Assembly (NCBI RefSeq): GCF_019578655.1
Contig: NC_063262.1
Coordinates: 2,363,582-2,427,581 of the forward strand
DNA length: 64,000 nt
Origin: Ricinus communis
Taxonomy: Eukaryota > Streptophyta > Magnoliopsida > Malpighiales > Euphorbiaceae
Reading direction: 5' to 3'
Every line of letters starts with the position of its first letter. Position 1 is the first letter of the stretch. The notes beneath the pieces are model-generated. The model searched no databases and was not told the DNA's origin. It saw only the letters and a program-made list of their open reading frames with translations. The translations under genes and the position numbers were made by a program. This document shows positions 11,764 through 25,042 of this stretch, one piece after another.

Positions 11764-14700
11764 CTATCTAGCTGCCTCTAAATCTACATCTTCATCCCCA
11801 AGGGTGTTTGATTCTTTCGCATCCTGCTCAATAGCTTTCACAACTTCAAAGAATCGACGTCTTGATGTTGGCAGCCTTGACAGTGTCAAACAAAAGCCTT
11901 GCAACCTGTTTTCAACATATAAAACAGAATTAACAACCGGATCATTTCAGGAATAAGAAGGGCCTTAAATTGTCTAAAAATGGAGGGAAATTTAGAGCAT
12001 TTACAGTACCTTCTACTCAAACCCTCCAACTGAGCTCTTCTAATCTTGTCATCTGGGGGAATGCCATCATTTAGCCAAGATTCAATTCTTGCTGCATCAC
12101 CACCATACAAGCAGTGTTTGTAAAAGTATAACTCCTCAGTTTTGTTCAAACTCAGACTCTTGATCTGCTCTTTCATGATACACATTGGCTCATAAAGCCA
12201 ATCGAAAACTCGTCCTTCTGGTCTATTCACACTTGTTATCTCAACGTCATCACCTAGAACAATAGTGAGACTTGTATGATATTTCATTTCATGTCATGAA
12301 AGCATAGGGAGGTCTGCATTTGCAGACGTTAAAGTAGAAACTTATTGATAATATGTAATTTGGGCACCTTGTGTGGAACAATTCAGAGAAACTACAGAAT
12401 AGAAGTGAAAGCAGGAAAATTAATACATGAATTACAAATAATGCAACACAAGTATGATGATTCTTACGGAGGATAAAGCCACTGGAACTACTCTTAATAG
12501 AGTGAAGGAAGCACTCAAGAAATGCATATGCAGGAATTCCTGTGTTGATTATATTTGATTTTGAGTTTCTCCAGGCATCCAGATCCGAAAGCCCAATGGC
12601 TTCATTACTGAGAAGCTCTTTCCCAATATCTTCAAATGCTTTGAAGAAGCTATCCCATATCTGTTAACATACTATTGGCAGAATTAAGCAACAGGAAAGT
12701 AAAGAAACCAAAACTTTTCTGCAAAAAGAGGAATTAGAAGCAAGCAACAAAATTCCAAGGCTATTATATAACAAGCACCTACAAGATTTAATCACCTTGT
12801 TCTTTCTTGTTAGTTTTTGGGAGAGAAAACAAATAACAAATGCAAGAGTAAATTTTCTTTTGAAATTCTAGCTTGTTAGAATCTTGTTATTGCCTGCTGA
12901 TCTTAATAACAAAACAAACAAATAAATAGTGCTTTTATAAATTATCAACTAAAGGGACTATCACAAGTTAAACAACTTAACAAAGCAAACTAGCATATTG
13001 AACAAGAAAGCGCTAGGCACAACAAACATGCTTTGGCTTAACTTACACAGGGCGCACTTTTCCTAATCACATTGTTAACCAAAATCAGATTGATTTCATT
13101 GCATTCAGTAAACCTCGTGCACCATATGGGATAATGCACATAAGACAACAAGTCTAAAGGCTCTCTTTTCTTGTGGTGACATCCCAAGTGCCATCTCACA
13201 CCTAACAGTTCCCATGTTACAAGTTCGACCAACAAACTTAAGCAGCACAATGCAGATTATCTTAAAGTGTGCCTATACAATCATAGACGTTCATTTCCTT
13301 ACCACTGCAGTCTTCAGTGTGTTGGCTTTATCAGTAGGAGGCCGTATAAATGGTTCACCAACATAAGCGCTGTCAAGCTGTTCTTGCAGTCTCATTACTG
13401 GAAGCAGTGAAGAGGTAGAACTAACTTGTTTACGATATTTGGGTCTGGTTGCCAACAAGAACAGAAACTATCAGACAGTTAAATCAAAAGTGCATATAAA
13501 TAAAAAACAGGTAGCTACTAGTACCGCAAGAGCTGCACATATACCTAGGAAAGCAGGAACCTTGTTGCAGGTAAAGCAAATCGTTAGTGTACTCATCAAA
13601 GACAGATGCAGAAGCAACCACATAAAGCAATCCCCTCTTAGTAGAGTTTTCCTAGCATAAAAACCCAGGTGAAATATTATGAGAAACTGAACTACATCAA
13701 TAGCACATGCAAGGTAAAAGGAAAGATCAATGCAGGTATGACGTGCTGATCAAGCATTACCTGATATGCAACAACTGCAGCGTAGCAGCCAAAACCAAAG
13801 CTTGAAACTATGCCTGCCAAAGTTGCTAACAGAACAACAATTGGCCACAAAAGAATCCAAAACCCAGCAAAGGGAATGCAAACAGTTTCGAAAAATGGGC
13901 CTGCCCTCCCAATAAGATCTTGTATCAACCGATGCCATCCTTTGAATAGTAATATAGGTGCTTTGTAAACAACTATTATAGTAATAACAGGCACATCAAC
14001 CAGAATGGCAAGACATGCTGCTAGAATGCAACCAGGTACCTGAGCAATCCTATTAAAATACCAAGGAAGATTAAATTCATCATATAATAGAAATTAACCA
14101 TTTCAAAATCCACCAGCTAAAAAAGTTTCATCAACTATAAATAGCATGACACTAACTGAACAATACTTGAGTTCAATGGGTTCCTCTTCGTCTTTTGACT
14201 TGAGCAGTCCATCCATAACAGAGAAGTATGAGTGGAAGGAAAAATCTGCAAAATCACGGACTACAGTGCATGCTCCCCAAACACAGGTCCAAGTGCCTTC
14301 CTGTTAAGCAATGAATTCTGTTACCTCTATATTTGCATACTTGAATTTCAATCTACTAATGGCAATTTAACGATAGAAAAAGGTATAAGAACATTACTGT
14401 AAAGCATCTAATCAACTTCATGTTGATTGGACCTTCCATACTGATAGCCCTGAATGTCTCCATGACAGGCCAAATGAAGCCATATCCAGCACCCATAATC
14501 GCACTCCCAGCAACTCCAATAACAGTCCACAATACTATTGGTACCGGAACCAGTAAAATCAACAGGCACTTCATGTATGGACCAAACTTCTTTGTTCTAT
14601 TTCCAATTATGAAAGAACAAGATTAAGAAACATAAACCCTTAGCAGGAACTGCAAAGAAAAGATAAAGAAAATTACTTGATTAAACAGTAGATACTCCAA

Positions 14701-14956
14701 ACAAGATGAAGCGGCCATAAACCTATGACAACACCAGTATCTCCAAATGCAATAACCAGAAGCACAAATGGACTGAAAATAGCACCTGTCACATTGTTTC
14801 AATGATCAGTGACTAAGGATTCACAATGATTCCGATGCAATGAACAGAGAAAGAAAAGCTACCTTTGATAATTGCAAGAATGAATAGAAGTACGCAAACT
14901 GGAAGAAAGAAGAGAAAGTAACACAAATAGCTCAAGAATCCCTTGGGGACATCCAT
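11764..14956 (-). CDS. Multi-pass membrane protein, At3g27390-like family
   Basis: Uncharacterised plant membrane protein family; no biochemical role is known to me. ATG at 14956. Exon 1 encodes MDVPKGFLSYLCYFLFFLPV and the first hydrophobic span. The next exons (about 14685-14780 and 14400-14600) carry IAFGDTGVVIGLWPLHLVWS, then LLILLVPVPIVLWTVIGVAG and GAGYGFIWPVMETFRA, a typical family stretch. The exon near 14165-14300 gives TVVRDFADFSFHSYFSVMD. The exon near 13760-14050 has two or three more spans, including FAGFWILLWPIVVLLATLAG. The C-terminal half is soluble (about 13300-13440, 12470-12665, 12010-12250 and the last exon), with FDWLYEPMCIMKEQI and a basic then acidic tail ending DEDVDLEAAR, TAG at 11764-11766. 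Exon borders are approximate. The reading frame looks intact. Confidence 0.85.
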
Positions 14957-16309
14957 TTTCTCTTGGATGTCTACTTCTGAGTCACTGTGATTGAATCATA
15001 AATATAAACAAAGAATTCCTAGATTACTTTTTTCAAAGGCAATAATGGTTATTAGACCCTTGTCATGGTTTCTGATAATTGGAAGCAAATAAAAGGCAAA
15101 ACAGGAGAAAAGAAAAGAAAAAAGAAAACAAAGCAATTCTTAGAGCCTATCTTTCTTGCCCTCAGTAACCACAAATAAATAAGCATAATAAGCAGATGTC
15201 ACATATATCTAGTCCATAAGCCTTATAATGTTCTCTGAATCTTTACCAATGGAAGACAAAGCAAAGAGCTTGAAGCCAACACATTTTCAAATGAAAGCTA
15301 TAAAGAAGGAGAGTACAGGCAAACATTGAGCATGCAGGCAGATAAGGTAAAGTACAAAACACAGAATCTCTATCATGCAAAAGTAAGACAAAGCACAATT
15401 CCAGGTTAATGTTGTACAAGAACTGGAGGGACCCTTGTTTAAAATATTCTACAAATTGCTGTCACATTACAGTCAACTTTTCAGGAAAAAAGAAAATAAT
15501 GAATGAACTAGTCAAAAACAATTGTACCACAGATACGGACAAAAATACAATATCTTTTTTTACCAGAAGACAAAAGGATATGGACAAAAAATTCGGTGGT
15601 ACTTGATATTTGCAACTGAGTTCTCTTCTTCCAGACCATTGAAAAATATTTGTCTTTGACCCTCAGTTAAGATTTGGAGTCTTCTTTATTTGAGAGACGG
15701 GTTTGAAATGTTAATGCGTTATCATTAGTAAGCAAGCCTACATTAGAATCAAATCAGAATATTCATTAACACCACAAGGTTACAAGCTTCCCCAAATGAG
15801 CTCACGGAACCTTTTTGTTCGTCTACTGTGTCGGCTGCTTGGACTTTTGACAATTTATTTGCTCAAATTTAACCCAATTAACTATAAGCTATCAGCAATT
15901 CAGAAATTTGAATGAATCAGGCCAGAGGAATGCATGGATAATTACATTGTTTTAATGGCTTATAGCTGATATTAATCTGCATAGTAAATACAAACTTTAT
16001 CTTTAAGCATTAGTTCACCAGAGAAGCTGCTCTGCTAAATCTAGCAAAGCCCTGTTGGCAGACATATAATTCACATTCGATTATGGGGAACCTACAAAGA
16101 TACAGTTTCAAACTTCAAGAAGAACCAAAAGTGCCTTCATGACAAAGTATGCTCAATGCTTGAACAAAACAAATTGATGTCCAAGAGTGAACTTCCCTTA
16201 CTAATATCTACAAAAGCAAAAAGATCACTTGGTACAAAAACGTGTTTGTACTTTCCAGGAAAGGAGTACTAATTTCTTGGCATACATCCCTGATGGCGAT
16301 CAAAGTTGG
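14957..16309. other. Intergenic between membrane-protein gene and B3 gene 1
   Basis: It holds the 5' leader and promoter of the At3g27390-like gene and the 3' flank of the first B3 gene. A short plus-strand frame at 15409-15606 looks spurious. No mobile element was recognised. Confidence 0.45.
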
Positions 16310-18830
16310 TCAAGCTCTCAAGGCTTCTTTTTTCGTGTGATTGACAGGTTTTCGAAGAATTTGCACCTGTATTTCTTTGACCATGTTATTTTCTGCGGGA
16401 ATAAACTCAAAGACACACGTGTCCCCGATTGCAACTTTGTGCTTCCTGTGAAAAGCAGCCCATCCATTATTAATGATGATACGACCATCAGTCCTGAAAC
16501 AGACTTTCACAGGCCAAAACTTCCCACTCTCACCGCGAAGTTTCATATTTTCTTGCAACTTAAGGTTGTGTGTTTTCACCACCAATCTATGAACATACTG
16601 CAAACAGCAACAGGTCTGTAAGACTTCTTACGTAGAAGTAACAAAATCATTCAATATAAACACTTTCCGAACACCATGGAAGTTCTTAAAGAAACTGACT
16701 GCCATAAAACAGTAAAAAACAAGGCACGCTTCTTCTAATACAGAAAGACATGCATTTACTCAAAAACAGACAATACAGCAACTGAACATTGAGCCAGAGA
16801 AGTTCTTGTATACAAGAATGGAATCTATCAACATCTGTGATGCTTAAATTGTGTGCACATCATGCGTTGGAAGTTAATTAAATTTTAGGCCATAAGAAAC
16901 AGAACACACGAGGATAAAATTTTCTGCTGATAAAAGAAGATTACTTGAAAGCTTCTTCTTCCCTTAATTTTCTTCTGCTCCCGGAACAAAACAGCTTATG
17001 TTTCATCAAACATTCTGCTTTTGAACTCTTTTTCTTCTTATTCACCTAATAAGTATAAGCATAACTAGCTACACTTACTAACAGTCCTAGCAGGCGTTGT
17101 CTTATCTAAATTTCTTCACCCTGCCTCTGCTTTCAAACTAACAGACCACTCAAGAAATTGGAAAATATTATAGAAGAACCATATATGCAAGAGCTATGCA
17201 TGCCAAGAAATTTAGCTTCCCCACCCTCCAAAGTGGAATTCCTAGTTTAAGGTGTTCTAACTCTACAGGAAAATAACAACAATTGTAAAACCTGCCAATC
17301 CTAAATCCAAGTATATGAATCAACAATAATTTCAAGTTGTACATACTCTTTTCTTTATTCTCTCCCTCAATATAGCCCATCGAAAACATTAAGATTATCT
17401 AATTGGCGGCATAGAAGATGAAGAAAAAAAATTACCACAGTATATCGTGTTGATCGAGTCATAATCATCTCAAAAGATGGTTTTTGGGGCTTAATATAGG
17501 ATGATGCTTTAATATTTTTGGATATTCCACTGTTTGTGGCTCTGATCTGTCTTAGTGAGGATGTTCTTTCTCCAGATGAACCTTTAGTCCGTCCCAATTT
17601 GGAGTTAGTTCCTTTAGATCTACCTGTAAGCATAGATATAGAGGGAAACCGTAGAAAAGTCAAGAGAAAAAGGAAGCACCATTGTAATATGTTGACATTA
17701 TAACTGCTAACAACAGCTAACCAGCTGATCTTTGAGTTTGTTTAGATTCCATTTCTGAATACTTTCGCTTGCAACCACCAGTAGACTTGTTCCTGGCATT
17801 TTCTACTTCGGACTCAGTATCTGCTTCCTCCTTCACAGAATCTTTTATAGACAGAACGTTTCTCTTTTCCAATCCATTTCTACTATATATTTTGACAAAA
17901 AATTGGGAATTCATATCAAATTTGAAAACAAGGAAGTCTCCATCAACTAAAAAGTGATGACTTGCAAACGCTTTCCAGCCTTCTTCAATTATCAACTTTC
18001 TTTCAGTCTTTACTAATTGGACATCCCAAATCCTTCCATTATGATCTTTGAGGGTGGCATTTTCTGGTGCAGTTCCATTTAATTGCATAACCAAAGCTGG
18101 TGGGAAGCTCTGAAGCATGAAGATATCTTAATTAACTCTCATCACATGGCTAACCAAAAAAAATAATCTCTAACATATAAATTCAGCAGAATATAACTCA
18201 ATAAAAATACAGCACCATCACAAGCAAAACTAGAAACCAATTTGGGATCTTGATTCATGAATTCCTTAAATTACCTAGTGAGCTTTATGGCTACAAGGTC
18301 ATGGAATTGAAATTCAATTGAGTTGAATGATAAAAAAATCCAACTAAATCACCCGTCTCATAAAACTACATCAAATTCCTCAATGATGTATTATATATGT
18401 TCACCAATTAAAGAAAAATTGCACTAAACAGCAAAGAGTAACACTCATAAGTATAGTGGATGCTATTCTATATATTAATATTGTATAGTCTCTACTACCT
18501 TAACCACATTACGTCACTAAGCCTTTGAATGTAAGAGATCGAAAAAATAGGAGAATCTTGGGTTGCGGGGGGAGAAAGAGCGGACGTGGGGACTCGGGTC
18601 GGGGCACAGCCTAACAAATTTGAAAGTGCAATATGAAGTTGATTCACATCCAAGAAAGAAAATAAATAAATGAAAAAACATGTTTACGTATATATATATA
18701 TATATATATACTCATAACTCACAAGGAGAGGTAGAGATAGTGACAGTACCAGTTGACGGGAGCTGACACTGGAGAGGAAAACTTTAAAGAACTCAATGGA
18801 GGAAGAGTGGTTTTCGCTAGGTTTTGCCAT
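16310..18830 (-). CDS. B3 domain protein 1, REM/VRN1-like (two B3 domains)
   Basis: Plant B3 DNA-binding protein of the REM class. Four exons, 18750-18830, 17722-18109, 17436-17623 and 16310-16597, join in phase to 314 residues. Exon 1 encodes MAKPSENHSSSIEFFKVFLS, the usual REM N-terminus. Exon 2 completes the first B3 domain (FPPALVMQLNG, GRIWDVQLVK, IIEEGWKAFASHHFLVDGDF), followed by an acidic stretch and a basic segment that may be a nuclear localisation signal. Exon 3 is a Ser/Lys/Arg-rich linker leading into the second B3. Exon 4 holds FWPVKVCFRTDGRIIINNGW and the B3 core IGDTCVFEF, ending at TGA 16310-16312. VRN1-like B3 proteins bind DNA with little sequence specificity, and several REM genes act in flowering or reproductive tissue; the function here is not known. 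The second domain is short at its first strand. Confidence 0.85.
18689..18710. repeat. (TA)n microsatellite in B3 gene 1 intron 1
   Basis: Eleven uninterrupted TA units just downstream of the exon 1 donor of the B3 gene. Confidence 0.9.
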
Positions 18831-20827
18831 CCTTTTTCTCTTTCAAAACCCTAAAATGGGTACCAATGCAATGATATTAAAACTTCGGTCTGTATACTGG
18901 AAAGTGGAAAGTAGCAGTAGATTTTGATTTAATTACTTGGAAAAGAGAGGAAACAAAAGAAGATACAGAAAGTGATTCTCGTTGAAGGTTAATGGATAGG
19001 AAGGTTGAGGGTGGAGGTCAGTCTATCGCGAAGCCATCTGCTTTACGCCCATGCTATGCTATGTTACGTTAAATCACCAACTCCTTCATAAACTTCCAAC
19101 AGAATTTCTTTTAAGTTTCACGAAACCAAGATTCACAATTAAATCCTAATTTATTTGAGATTGTTGTTGTTGTTGCCTATTTTTAAAATGCAAAATTCGT
19201 TAATAAGGTTTTTGAACTTTTAGCCAACAGCCAATTGAATTTTTACATTTAAAGTACTTCAAATATATTTTTAAAGTTTGAAAACTAGAATAAAAAAAAT
19301 CACATCTTTAGAATTAATTATGCTTATTTCACTCTTAATATTAAAAGCTTGAGACCCATTAATTTTAAACACAAAAATTATCATTTTAATTATTTTTACT
19401 CACTCTTTTATATATAGAAATTCTTTTTAGGACCTTTTATATAAAATTTTTAAAACAATTATTTCTCTTTAACTTTATTAAAAGAACTAACACGGTTATC
19501 TTTATTATTTAAAAAAAAACTTTAATTAAATAATTATTTTAAAATTTAAAAATGTAATTGAATTATTTTAAATTGAAAAAATTAATTAATAGTCTACTCA
19601 TATATTGTAGCACCAATATTATCATATAATTATAAGATTAGGTCTATAATATAATTTTTAGTTTTTAATATTTATTCATCATATTTTAAAGTAACAATAA
19701 ATTAGATATTTTTAAATTTTTCTTAATTTTCTTTTAATATTTTAAAAATTTATAAGTTATACTAATACAAAAATTTATTAATTTATTCTAATATTATATA
19801 AATTGATACTATTAATATAATAGATATTATTATTTTTTAAATTTAAAGATTATTATATAATTAAAAAAATAATTTATTAGTAAATATAATATTTTTAATA
19901 TTATTTTTTAATTAAAAATATTATTTAATTAAAATTAATTTATTAATTGATATAATATCAAAATATAATTAATATATTATTTCTTAGAATAATCATTATT
20001 TATTTAGAAAATCAACCATTATTAAGTAATTAATTTATTATTAATATATTACTTCTCTTAAGATTAAAATCAGTATTTAATTATAATTGTAACTTATTAA
20101 TTAATAAATTAATTATAAAATTATACATAAATTTAAATTTTAAATATCAAAAATAAATATTCATATTAAAATAAAAATTTACATAAAAGAAAATTTAATT
20201 TTTCATTTTATTTTATGTTGAATATAACATTATGATCATATTCTCATTGATTTTCTATTTTTAATAGACAAGTCTAGTATTGCTAACAAAATTGAAATTA
20301 GCATAGACTTTAAATTTTATAATTTTAAAACTTAAAATTATATTTTTCTATTAAATCAATCTTTATAAATAATGTTTAACTAATTATAAAATAAAATAAA
20401 TATAATTAAAATTTTAATAAATAGCATAATTAATAATATCGTCTCAAATATGTTACTTTAAGATTGTTTCTTAATAAATTTTTCAAGAGATTAGTGAGTT
20501 CCCGAGGAGACCAAAACGTGTTGCGACAGCAAACCATTTGTCGCAGATAGTAGAACGTGAGCAGTCAGCTGTTGAATTAGCGACGCCTTCCTTTAATCGC
20601 CCTATTGCAAATTATTAATTAGATTACATCTTTCTAGATAACCAAACATGAAAAATCTTAAACGTTAACTGGATTGACTAAAAAAGCAAGCAAAATCTTA
20701 TCACTGTGTCTGTGTACTCTTTCTTGCTACGACATTCAGACAGAGAAAAGTACGATCAAAAGGTTTAAATTAACATAACATCAGTTTTATCTCATTACCC
20801 ACTAAAAAATACCATGTCACGCACCAT
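18831..20827. other. Intergenic, AT-rich, with one dispersed-repeat copy
   Basis: About 18831-19130 is the promoter of B3 gene 1. From about 19480 to 20340 the DNA is extremely AT-rich and matches the repeat family described at 43.86-44.52, 45.23-45.75 and 63.8-64.0 kb. From 20480 the composition returns to normal near the 3' end of B3 gene 2. Confidence 0.55.
19480..20340 (+). repeat. Copy of a dispersed AT-rich repeat family
   Basis: It shares word order with the copy at 45230-45750 in the same orientation: the tract AATTGATA...ATTATTA, then TTATTAGTAAATATAATA, then AACTTATTAATTAATAAATT. No coding capacity or clear terminal repeats were seen. Family identity (MITE, LTR remnant or other) is unknown and the ends are approximate. 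Confidence 0.5.
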
Positions 20828-23800
20828 TCAATTTTCACTTCTGAAAATGGAAACCTTTACCAGAGCTTTGCGGCTGTCGATTAACTCAAATACGCAAACA
20901 TCTCCCTCTCTCAAAGAATTGTTCCGGACGAATGATTTCCAGCCCCCGCGAATCCTATTAGTCAAGCTGCAAAATGTAGCAGACCATGTTCTGCCTTCAA
21001 ACTGAAGAGTAATATTCTTGTTCTGGTGCTGCATGTGCTTCTTACAAAGCTTATTGGTAGATGCTGCATAAGGAGAGACTTAAACACCATAATGAGACCA
21101 TAATGATGACCACTGTTGCAATAAGCATAAGAAGTAGAACCCATCATTGAGGACTGCAGATGAGCAGTTCCGGAACTGCCCTGTTTCTGTTCAAGCTTTG
21201 CTTTTGAAGAATCAATATAACGAAAGACAATCTATGGCTTAACCAACAATGGCAATTGAAAGGGCAATCAGACGCTTAAAATGAGACAAAAATTTAATTA
21301 GTCTTCTACTGATCTTACCACATAGTCATTCAGATAAGTTGACCTCATAACAACTCGGAAGAATGGATGCTTTGAGACAAAATTGTTGGCAGATTCAGCA
21401 GCAGAAACAATCCTTAAACATGGAGGACCTTCACTGGGTTGGCCGCCAGCAGCCTTCCTCTCATGGCTCAATTGCTTATCTTTACCTGTATGATAATTAC
21501 CATGGACAAAACAAACCAATCCATTTTATCCTTGTAAGAAAATCAGAGTGAATATTTTTGCAACAAAAAAAGGAAATTAGAAAAACTGATGCACAAACTC
21601 ACCACCTGAACAGCATCCATCTTCGGCGACTCTGAAAATAGAAGTTCTGAATGTAGGCTCATCGACCAATTCAAAGACACATACATCGCCACTTACCAAA
21701 CAGTTGTCTCGTGCAAAAGCTGCCCAGCCCTTTCCCAAGCGTATTTTACTTGCTTTTTTCACCTGATTGTAATTGACACACCAACTTTTCATAGACGAAT
21801 CACAGAGGATAAGGCGACTTTCACTCGTATTCATATATTTCTTGGAAAAGCTTGCTGGTAAACTCTGCACATAATAAACTAACACCCACTAGTCAAATAA
21901 AGATTTTATTTTTTCTCGTTTTCTTGTTTGAAGGTTTCAATTGAGATTACCAATCCATCACCAGAGAAGAGATGTGATGGTTTCACGGGGAACACAAAAA
22001 ATGGATTCTTGGATTTGAAAGTTCGGGCTCTCTTAAGTACATTTGCTGAGGTTGCTTCTCGGCATTGCGACATTGATTCTTCCTATCACCTGCAAAGCTG
22101 ATATTTAATTAAGAAAGGAAAAAGATAGCCAGAAAAGACATTAAAAAAGAGTTAATTACAAAACATTCATAAACTTTGCCTCTTCCCTTAGTTTCATCAC
22201 AAACTCTCAGTTTTTTAACAAATTCATATCTACCAACTTTGACATTGGTAACAACGTTATCGTATGACCTGGTTGAGGTTGAGGTAACCATTGGCCAGAT
22301 AAATAGGATTTATCAACGGAAGACTTCTATCGCTAAAGCTTGAATTTGCAGATGGAGCTGCTACCCTTCTAACTAGTCAGAGAGGAAATAAGGAACTTCT
22401 AACCATCTTTTATTTTAGAGAAGAGAGCGGCAAAAGGGAAGCAAAATCAATGAAGATTATAATCAAATATGAAATGAAATTGTTCAATAATTAATATTGG
22501 ACATTCTTGACACATCTAGAGCATGTAACGGGCATATTTAGAAGAAATAGATGAAACAAAGAGTAGAAATCGAAAATACTAAAACAGAGAAGAGAGAAGA
22601 GAGAAGAGTATTCTTTTCTTTTTTTTTGTAATTTAAGATACTCGGTGTATAAATGAGACAAGCTTCTTGCTATAGTACAAAAAACACAGGTAGACAGAAT
22701 ATGATGGAAGTTTCATACCTTTGAACTCTGGACTATAAGAATTTAGATTCACCTTTCTTTTGGAACTCAAAGTTTCTGAATTTGATGTCGCAACAGTATT
22801 TCCAGTTTCATCACTTCTCATCTTCTTTCGAGGTTGAGAACAAGGAAGTGGTGATTTTCCTCTTTGAGTTGAGTAAGCAGAATTGGCATCCGAGGTTTCA
22901 ATCATGGTCTCTTGAAAGCTGAAATCTTGATTATCAGGCCTGACTGGATAATCAATCTCTGTAGCACTTTGATCATATATGAACACTGTAAACTTGGAAT
23001 TCCCCTCATATCCAAAAAGCACCATGTGTTTATGTTTAATAGAGTAGCAATCTGCAAATTCTTGCCACCCACAATGCAACCAAACATCACCACCACACTT
23101 GTCTAACTCTACTTTCCATATTGCACCATGTACCCTAAGGATTACTGGGCTTGAGAGTCCATTCCCATGGTTTCTCACAAAACTTCTTGGGATCAGCTGT
23201 AAGTAAAAGAAAAGAAGAGGCATAAATATCTTAAGAAAAACAGCAAGAACTCCCATAACTAGAAAAAGATAAAACTACAACTTAATAGCCATATAATAAG
23301 GACAGATAGCAAAACCCAGAATCAGCTTCTCCTAACACTAATTTCAAAGCATAAACTCGGATTTGAGAAGAAGAAAGAAAGTGCCACAAGATTAACATCA
23401 AAACAAACCCAATTCAAGCAAAAGTGACACATTCTGAAGTAACTAAATAAATGGAAGGAAAAGGGGGACCAGCTAAATAAGACCAAATACATTACAATCT
23501 CACCTGACAAAAAAATTAAAAAATTAAAAAATTAAAAAAAAAAAGAAGCTAAGCGTCTAGAAGAATTTATAAGTGCATGAAAGACAGGTACTTTGTTTAC
23601 TATTCAGCAATTAGTCAAATACTTAAAATTCAGGGTTTTTACAAATTCAAAAGAAAGGAAACAGAAAAATGGAAAATGACCAAAAACCAAACAAGAACAC
23701 ATGGAAGTTGGAGTGAATCAGACACAAAAGGAAATGAGGTCACTTGCATGAAAGACGTGAATTTTGTTTCTATTGGAAATTATAGAGAGATATAATAGTT

Positions 23801-23969
23801 AATGCTATACATAATGTACCGACTAGGAAAGGAAGAATTTACAGAAGAGAAAGTGAAGAATGCTTACAAGTTTCTTCTCTCTGATAGAATATTCACTAAT
23901 TATCTTGAAGAAATGGGTTTCCTTTGGTGAAAAGAATGAACCTTTATCTCTGTTGCTACAAGGACCCAT
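20828..23969 (-). CDS. B3 domain protein 2, REM-like (three B3 domains)
   Basis: REM-type B3 protein. Exons: 23868-23969 (starting MGPCSNRDKGSFFSPKETHF), 22719-23196 (rest of B3-1, with WKVELDKCGGDVWLHCGWQE, and a polar linker ending in KKMRSDETGN and SSKRKVNLNSY), about 21951-22075 (start of B3-2, FKSKNPFFVFPVKPSHLF), 21606-21864 (B3-2 core, GKGWAAFARDNCLVSGDVCV), 21319-21485 (linker and start of B3-3, HPFFRVVMRSTYL) and 20828-21028 (B3-3 core, GGWKSFVRNNSLREGDVCVF). The protein is about 440 residues, TGA at 20828. All junctions keep phase except the exon 3 start, where several nearby AG sites would restore it, so that border is uncertain. No stops occur in the B3 cores. It is probably a nuclear DNA-binding protein; targets are unknown. 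Confidence 0.78.
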
Positions 23970-24689
23970 CTTCTTGTCCAGAGTACGAGCGAGTAATTTC
24001 ATCGATCTTTGTTCAATCTTGATGTCTCTAGAGACAAGAAGCCCTCAGGACCTTGTAATGCAATTTGCAGGTTTTTTTTTTTTTTTGAAAAGAGATGGTC
24101 AATATTGTATTGATTCTTTTTCAAAGATGATACAAGCTCTTTGAATACCAAGTGGCTCTAGTTATCACCCAGTTTGTGCACTGTTAAAGATATCAGGAAT
24201 CCGTTCTCTGACACTTACCTTATGTGGAAAAGAAACCAAACAAGGTAGAGGAAAGTAAATGCCAGCTCTGGTTTCTCCTTTAAAGTTAAAAACCAGTAAA
24301 ACAAAGTGGACAAAGTACTTAAAAAGTCGCTGTCAGAAGAAGAAATAAAAGCAAAAATAAAAAATAAAAAAGTTAACAAGTAGTAGGTACAAGTTCTGTT
24401 ATCTCGTACAAAACCTGTTCTGCCAAAGAAGAAGTGCTTGTGATTTAAAAGGAAACCATGAAATGCCAATTGAAACTGAAATAATGAGATTGCCAGACTT
24501 TTTTAAATGCTTAATTCTCCTTGTTCTTTTCTTTCAGATGATGTGAACTTAAAGAGTTCATATTAACTTCAGAGCAAAATTATAAAACTAACAAACTCAA
24601 GGTTCAAAAAAAATGAAATGCCCTGACAACTAATACAAAGAAAAACAGAGAAATAACTAAGATCAACCACAACAACCATTTTTACGACC
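23970..24689. other. Intergenic, promoter of B3 gene 2
   Basis: The promoter and leader of B3 gene 2. A T-rich run sits at about 24072-24086. No gene was recognised; the minus frame at 24215-24469 matches nothing known to me. Confidence 0.4.
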
Positions 24690-24830
24690 ATATTTGAAAA
24701 TGAATACATTCATAATTTGCCCTTGTAATTGCAGCCCAACCAGCAGATTGCGTGACTTATTTCTGATATTGGTATCTTATCAATTTCACAGACCACATTC
24801 CATCAACAGAGCAAAAGAGTGAAAATCCTA
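24690..24830 (-). pseudogene. B3 domain relic with stop and deletion
   Basis: On the minus strand the frame reads SVDGMWSVKLIRYQYQK, then an in-frame stop, then SAGWAAITRANYE, after which the acidic GD(V/I)C(V/I)F core expected of a B3 domain is missing. The order WxVKLI ... GWAAxTxANY matches the terminal B3 domain of the neighbouring copy at 26164-26406. It is a short decayed tandem copy with no flanking exons that I could recognise. Confidence 0.65.
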
Positions 24831-25042
24831 GATCTAGAGGTACATAATAAAACTTTTGGATTAAGAAAATATGATTGGTCATGGTGGTCGGTGCCGATCA
24901 AAATGTTCAACAATTTATACTCTTTAGGGTGCTGCTAAAACATTCAGCAAAGAGAAAAGTAAGATAAGAAGGATCAGTAAGACTCCCCACTACAAACTGC
25001 CTGCAGGGAAGAAAAGTAGCAAAGTTAACAACCTTTTAACAT

